A stretch of DNA of 8,637 nt from Pseudorhodobacter antarcticus (GTDB taxonomy: Bacteria > Pseudomonadota > Alphaproteobacteria > Rhodobacterales > Rhodobacteraceae): positions 1 to 8,637 of the forward strand of contig CAMDHB010000132.1 in assembly GCA_945897655.1 (NCBI GenBank), written 5' to 3'. The notes below the pieces were generated by a model. It was not told where the DNA came from, made no database searches, and was given only the letters and a program-made list of their open reading frames with translations. Position numbers and translations under genes: made by a program. This document shows, piece after piece, positions 6,661-8,637 of the stretch. How positions within the stretch are numbered: position 1 is the first letter of the stretch; each line of letters starts with the position of its first letter.

Positions 6661-7230
6661 ATGCGGAAGTTATTGTTGCTTGTAACAGCGCTCGTTGGTC
6701 TGGCTTTGCCAGTTCTGGCGCGTACTGTTGAACAACAGATACTCGAAAAGCTGGCTGAGCAAGGCTATGTGATTCTGGAACAGGGCTATACCTTCCTCGG
6801 CAGATTGCGGATCGTGGCCGAGAATGACAAGTTTTACCGTGAAATCGTGGTTAACCCGGGCACCGGGGAAATCCTGCGCGATTATGCCGTGACGCTGAAC
6901 CACAAGTCGTCGCCCCCGATTGTCGAGCCTTTGTCGCTGCCGTCCAGCGTTCCCTTGGAAACCGAGGCACCGCGCAATTTCTCGGCGTCAGAAGGTCCGG
7001 GCGATGACGGTGTTCGCCTGGGCAGCGGCACCGAGACTGTCAACGAAACCTCCGCCATTGTGGAAGATCACAGACAGGGACCGGAGGAAACCGACAGCTT
7101 CGCCGAAATGTTTGTTGACGTCTTTGACAGCGTGTTTGAGGCCCCGAAGGATGAATTGGGCACCGAAACTGGCCCGATCGAGTTGGTCTTGCCCGAAAGC
7201 ATCCTTCAGATGGAAGCGGGTGCACCGTGA
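6661..7230 (+). CDS. Secreted PepSY-like domain protein with acidic tail
   Basis: A 189-residue exported protein. Residues 1-20 form a typical signal peptide (MRK, a Leu-rich core, then VLA before Arg21). Residues about 23-76 resemble one PepSY unit: a helix (VEQQILEKLAEQGY), strands carrying LGRLRIVAEN and YREIVVN, and the NPGTGEILRDY turn. PepSY domains occur in peptidase propeptides and in periplasmic proteins that bind or inhibit partners. The remainder (about 80-189) is low-complexity, Pro/Ser/Glu-rich and acidic, with a possible amphipathic helix at about 145-160. The ATG at 6661 follows GAGAGGA (6649-6655) at 5 nt; the TTG at 6658 was rejected as too close. Its stop codon overlaps the GTG of the LuxR-type gene, so the two are one translationally coupled unit. 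It is a likely paralogue of the last gene in the window. Partner and role are unknown. Confidence 0.75.
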   Translation: MRKLLLLVTALVGLALPVLARTVEQQILEKLAEQGYVILEQGYTFLGRLRIVAENDKFYREIVVNPGTGEILRDYAVTLNHKSSPPIVEPLSLPSSVPLETEAPRNFSASEGPGDDGVRLGSGTETVNETSAIVEDHRQGPEETDSFAEMFVDVFDSVFEAPKDELGTETGPIELVLPESILQMEAGAP

Positions 7231-7766
7231 CACGCGCAGGGGCCTATCTCGTCTTGCTTGTGGCGCAGGCGATGTGCGCTGTCTTGTTTTCATCCGACAT
7301 CCTGCTGTCCGTCACAGGCTATTATCCCGGCCCGCTGTCCTGGACCACGCGTGAGTTCTTGGAGGTGGGGGCGCTTGTCGGCCTGCTTCTGGGTCTGGCT
7401 TTTGGTTCAGCTTTGGTCTGGCGTGCCTTTGGCGACCTTCGCCGTGCCGAGGCCCGGCTTGAACGGGCATCGGGCGCTTTCAATGATTTGCTGAATGCCC
7501 GATTCGATGAATGGGGCCTGACGGCAGCAGAACGTGATGTAGCGCTGTTCGCTATCAAGGGTCTGACGGTGCAAGACATCGCTCGGCTGCGCGAAACCAG
7601 CGAAGGCACGGTCAAGGCGCAAACTGCCGCCATATATCGCAAGGCCCAGGTCTCGGGGCGGCCCCAACTCCTCAGTCTATTTATCGAAGATCTGATGGGG
7701 ACAGACCGGGAAGATTCGGGCCAACCGGGCGAAAAGGTCCGCCGATTCGCCCAGCAGGCCGACTGA
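7227..7766 (+). CDS. Membrane-anchored LuxR-type transcriptional regulator
   Basis: A 179-residue protein with two N-terminal membrane helices (about 6-30 and 46-66), a short charged helical linker (about 69-91) and a C-terminal LuxR/GerE helix-turn-helix (about 96-157). The DNA-binding signature reads LTAAERDVALFAIKGL (98-113), then DIARLRETSEGTVKAQTAAI (117-136) and YRKAQVSGRPQLL (137-149). This fits the family, but where most members have TVKNH or TVKxH, here it is TVKAQ. There is no receiver or autoinducer-binding domain, so sensing, if any, must use the membrane segment, the roughly 15-residue periplasmic loop (TGYYPGPLSWTTREF area) or a partner. Both termini should be cytoplasmic. The GTG start (7227) overlaps the upstream stop in GTGA, indicating coupled expression with the PepSY-like protein. 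Target genes are inferred, not shown. Confidence 0.85.
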   Translation: MTRAGAYLVLLVAQAMCAVLFSSDILLSVTGYYPGPLSWTTREFLEVGALVGLLLGLAFGSALVWRAFGDLRRAEARLERASGAFNDLLNARFDEWGLTAAERDVALFAIKGLTVQDIARLRETSEGTVKAQTAAIYRKAQVSGRPQLLSLFIEDLMGTDREDSGQPGEKVRRFAQQAD

Positions 7767-8174
7767 ACACGGTTTCCGGCCCCGCGGCGCCCGCCAGCCC
7801 CATTTTTCTCATGCCCGATGGGAAAAAGGCCCTAAACTGAGGTTTATAGGCTCCGGCAGCGAGTTTAGGCGCGCCGCTTTAAACCCCAGATCAATTTCGT
7901 CCCCCGATTTGCCGGGCAATGGTCGGTCCATCGCAGCAATGCGGCACACGATCCAAACGACCCGAGCCTGCAACAGACACACCGCGTTCAGAATTTGTCC
8001 CTTAGATCCCTGAATGCGCTGCGTTGTCCCAAACCACGTCTGTTGCTGGTCGGCCTTGTCAGTTTTCCCCCGCCGGGTCGTCCCGCCCGGCGTGACTGAA
8101 CAAAGGTTGACCAGGGCTCGGGTCGGGCGGACAGGGCATCCCGCCCGTCGGGCCGCGCAACAAAGGAAACTGAA
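7767..8174 (+). promoter_or_regulatory. 408-nt intergenic region between the LuxR-type gene and the second PepSY-like gene
   Basis: No gene is supported on either strand. The left part holds a 10-bp hairpin (7803-7812 with 7818-7827) whose A-run is inside the 3' arm, so it is not a normal terminator. It then holds a cluster of GTTTA/TAAAC elements: CCTAAAC (7831-7837), GTTTATAGG (7842-7850), GTTTAGGC (7863-7870) and TTTAAACCCC (7878-7887). The GTTTAGGC 8-mer also occurs at 5668. The right part holds two GC-rich hairpins (8071-8077 with 8086-8092; 8124-8130 with 8141-8147) and an imperfect tandem duplication ending in AACAAAGG twice. A promoter for the final gene is expected here; none is clear by consensus. 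Confidence 0.4.
8081..8166 (+). repeat. Imperfect tandem duplication in the leader of the last gene
   Basis: TCCCGCCCG occurs at 8081-8089 and 8139-8147, and AACAAAGG at 8099-8106 and 8159-8166, giving two units offset by 58-60 bp. The second AACAAAGG supplies the ribosome binding site of the downstream gene; the first is a decoy-like copy with no start codon nearby. Each unit is also part of a GC-rich hairpin. Sequence between the matched blocks has diverged. Confidence 0.5.
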
Positions 8175-8637
8175 ATGAAACGCTTGATGCTTCTTTCCTC
8201 CGCAATCCTTCTGTCGGCCACCATGTCTCTGTCGGCAATGACCGCAGACGACCTGATCGCCGCCTATCAGGCCAAAGGCTACACCCGGATCGAGGTCAAG
8301 ACCGGCCTGACCCAGATCAAGGTCGAAGCCGTCAAAGGCTCGGTCAAGGTCGAAGTGATCTATGACGCCGCCACCGGCGCAATCCTGAAGCAGGAATCCG
8401 AACGCGCCAGCCGTGATGAACGTGGCACCGGCGTCGAGATTTCCAGCGAGGATGGTGATTTCCTGGACGACGACGACAGCAATGACGACAGCGATGATGA
8501 CCTGAACGACGACGAGGATGACGATCGCGACGACGCCATCGACGACCGCGACGATGATCGCGACGACCGCGCCGATGACCGCGAAGATCGCAAGGATGAC
8601 CGCGATGACGACCGCGACGATGAAGATGACCGTGACG
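8175..8637 (+). CDS. Secreted PepSY-like protein with Asp/Arg repeat tail (3'-truncated by window edge)
   Basis: The frame is open to the window end, giving 154 residues so far. MKRLMLL with a hydrophobic core and SLSA near residue 21 forms a signal peptide. Residues about 24-76 are a PepSY-like unit (DDLIAAYQAKGY, IEVKTGLTQIKVEA, VKVEVIYDAATGAILKQ) that aligns in layout with the protein encoded at 6661-7230, including the shared TGxIL turn. From about residue 92 the chain is almost wholly Asp, first DDD-Ser/Asn blocks, then a repeated (R)DD pattern such as DDRDDDRDDRADDREDRKDD. The tail should be disordered and strongly negative with spaced arginines. The ATG follows AAAGGAA (8162-8168) at 6 nt. 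The tail encodes repetitive GAY/CGC codons that could slip. Function unknown; a cation-binding or polyelectrolyte tail is inference. Confidence 0.8.
   Translation, partial: MKRLMLLSSAILLSATMSLSAMTADDLIAAYQAKGYTRIEVKTGLTQIKVEAVKGSVKVEVIYDAATGAILKQESERASRDERGTGVEISSEDGDFLDDDDSNDDSDDDLNDDEDDDRDDAIDDRDDDRDDRADDREDRKDDRDDDRDDEDDRD

Noticed and set aside
7803..7827. Hairpin TTTTTCTCAT/ATGGGAAAAA after the LuxR-type gene read as a terminator
   Set aside because: The stem is 10 bp but the T-run is in the 5' arm and the A-run in the 3' arm on both strands, so no U-tract follows the stem in either direction.
7988..8224. 78-residue minus-strand frame in the 408-nt gap
   Set aside because: It overlaps the signal-peptide region of the last gene, has no ribosome binding site of note and its Arg/Ser-rich composition looks like non-coding high-GC sequence.
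8360..8593. Ser/Arg-rich minus-strand frame opposite the Asp-rich tail
   Set aside because: The Ser-Ser-Arg pattern is simply the antisense reading of GAY/CGC repeats in the plus-strand gene.
8448..8637. CRISPR-like or tandem DNA array at the window end
   Set aside because: The repetition is codon-level (3-9 nt) within an open signal-peptide-bearing frame, with no fixed-length repeats and unique spacers.

Overview
The window looks like a chromosomal segment of an alphaproteobacterium, most likely a Rhodobacteraceae (Rhodobacter/Roseobacter group) member. The grounds are high-GC codon use, near-family-typical S1, IHF-beta, TrpF and TrpB proteins, and the order rpsA - ihfB - LapA-domain gene - trpF - trpB, which is a familiar neighbourhood in that family. 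No database search was possible, so genus is not assigned.

Region 1 (1-5570) is mostly housekeeping. It starts inside rpsA (5' end missing) and continues through a strong intrinsic terminator, ihfB, a two-helix LapA-domain membrane protein, trpF, an O-fucosyltransferase-like glycosyltransferase and trpB. The LapA-domain gene, trpF and the glycosyltransferase overlap one another (by 4 and 8 nt) and look translationally coupled. trpB has its own strong ribosome binding site after a 180-nt gap. The glycosyltransferase between the two tryptophan genes is the odd member here.

Region 2 (5571-8637) looks accessory and lineage-specific. It encodes, all on the plus strand, a secreted very acidic Asp-rich protein with six cysteines, a strong terminator, a secreted PepSY-like protein, a membrane-anchored LuxR-type regulator whose GTG start overlaps the PepSY gene's stop, a 408-nt gap rich in dyads and an imperfect tandem duplication, and finally a second secreted PepSY-like protein with a long Asp/Arg repeat tail that runs off the window. 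The two PepSY-like proteins share domain layout (signal peptide, one short PepSY-like unit, acidic tail) and appear paralogous.

Working model (inference): exported acidic/PepSY proteins act in the periplasm or at the cell surface, and the two-helix LuxR protein, which has no receiver or ligand domain, regulates them from the inner membrane. GTTTA-type dyad elements in the upstream regions of all three exported-protein genes are candidate shared regulatory sites. This module is the part of the window most likely to be undescribed.
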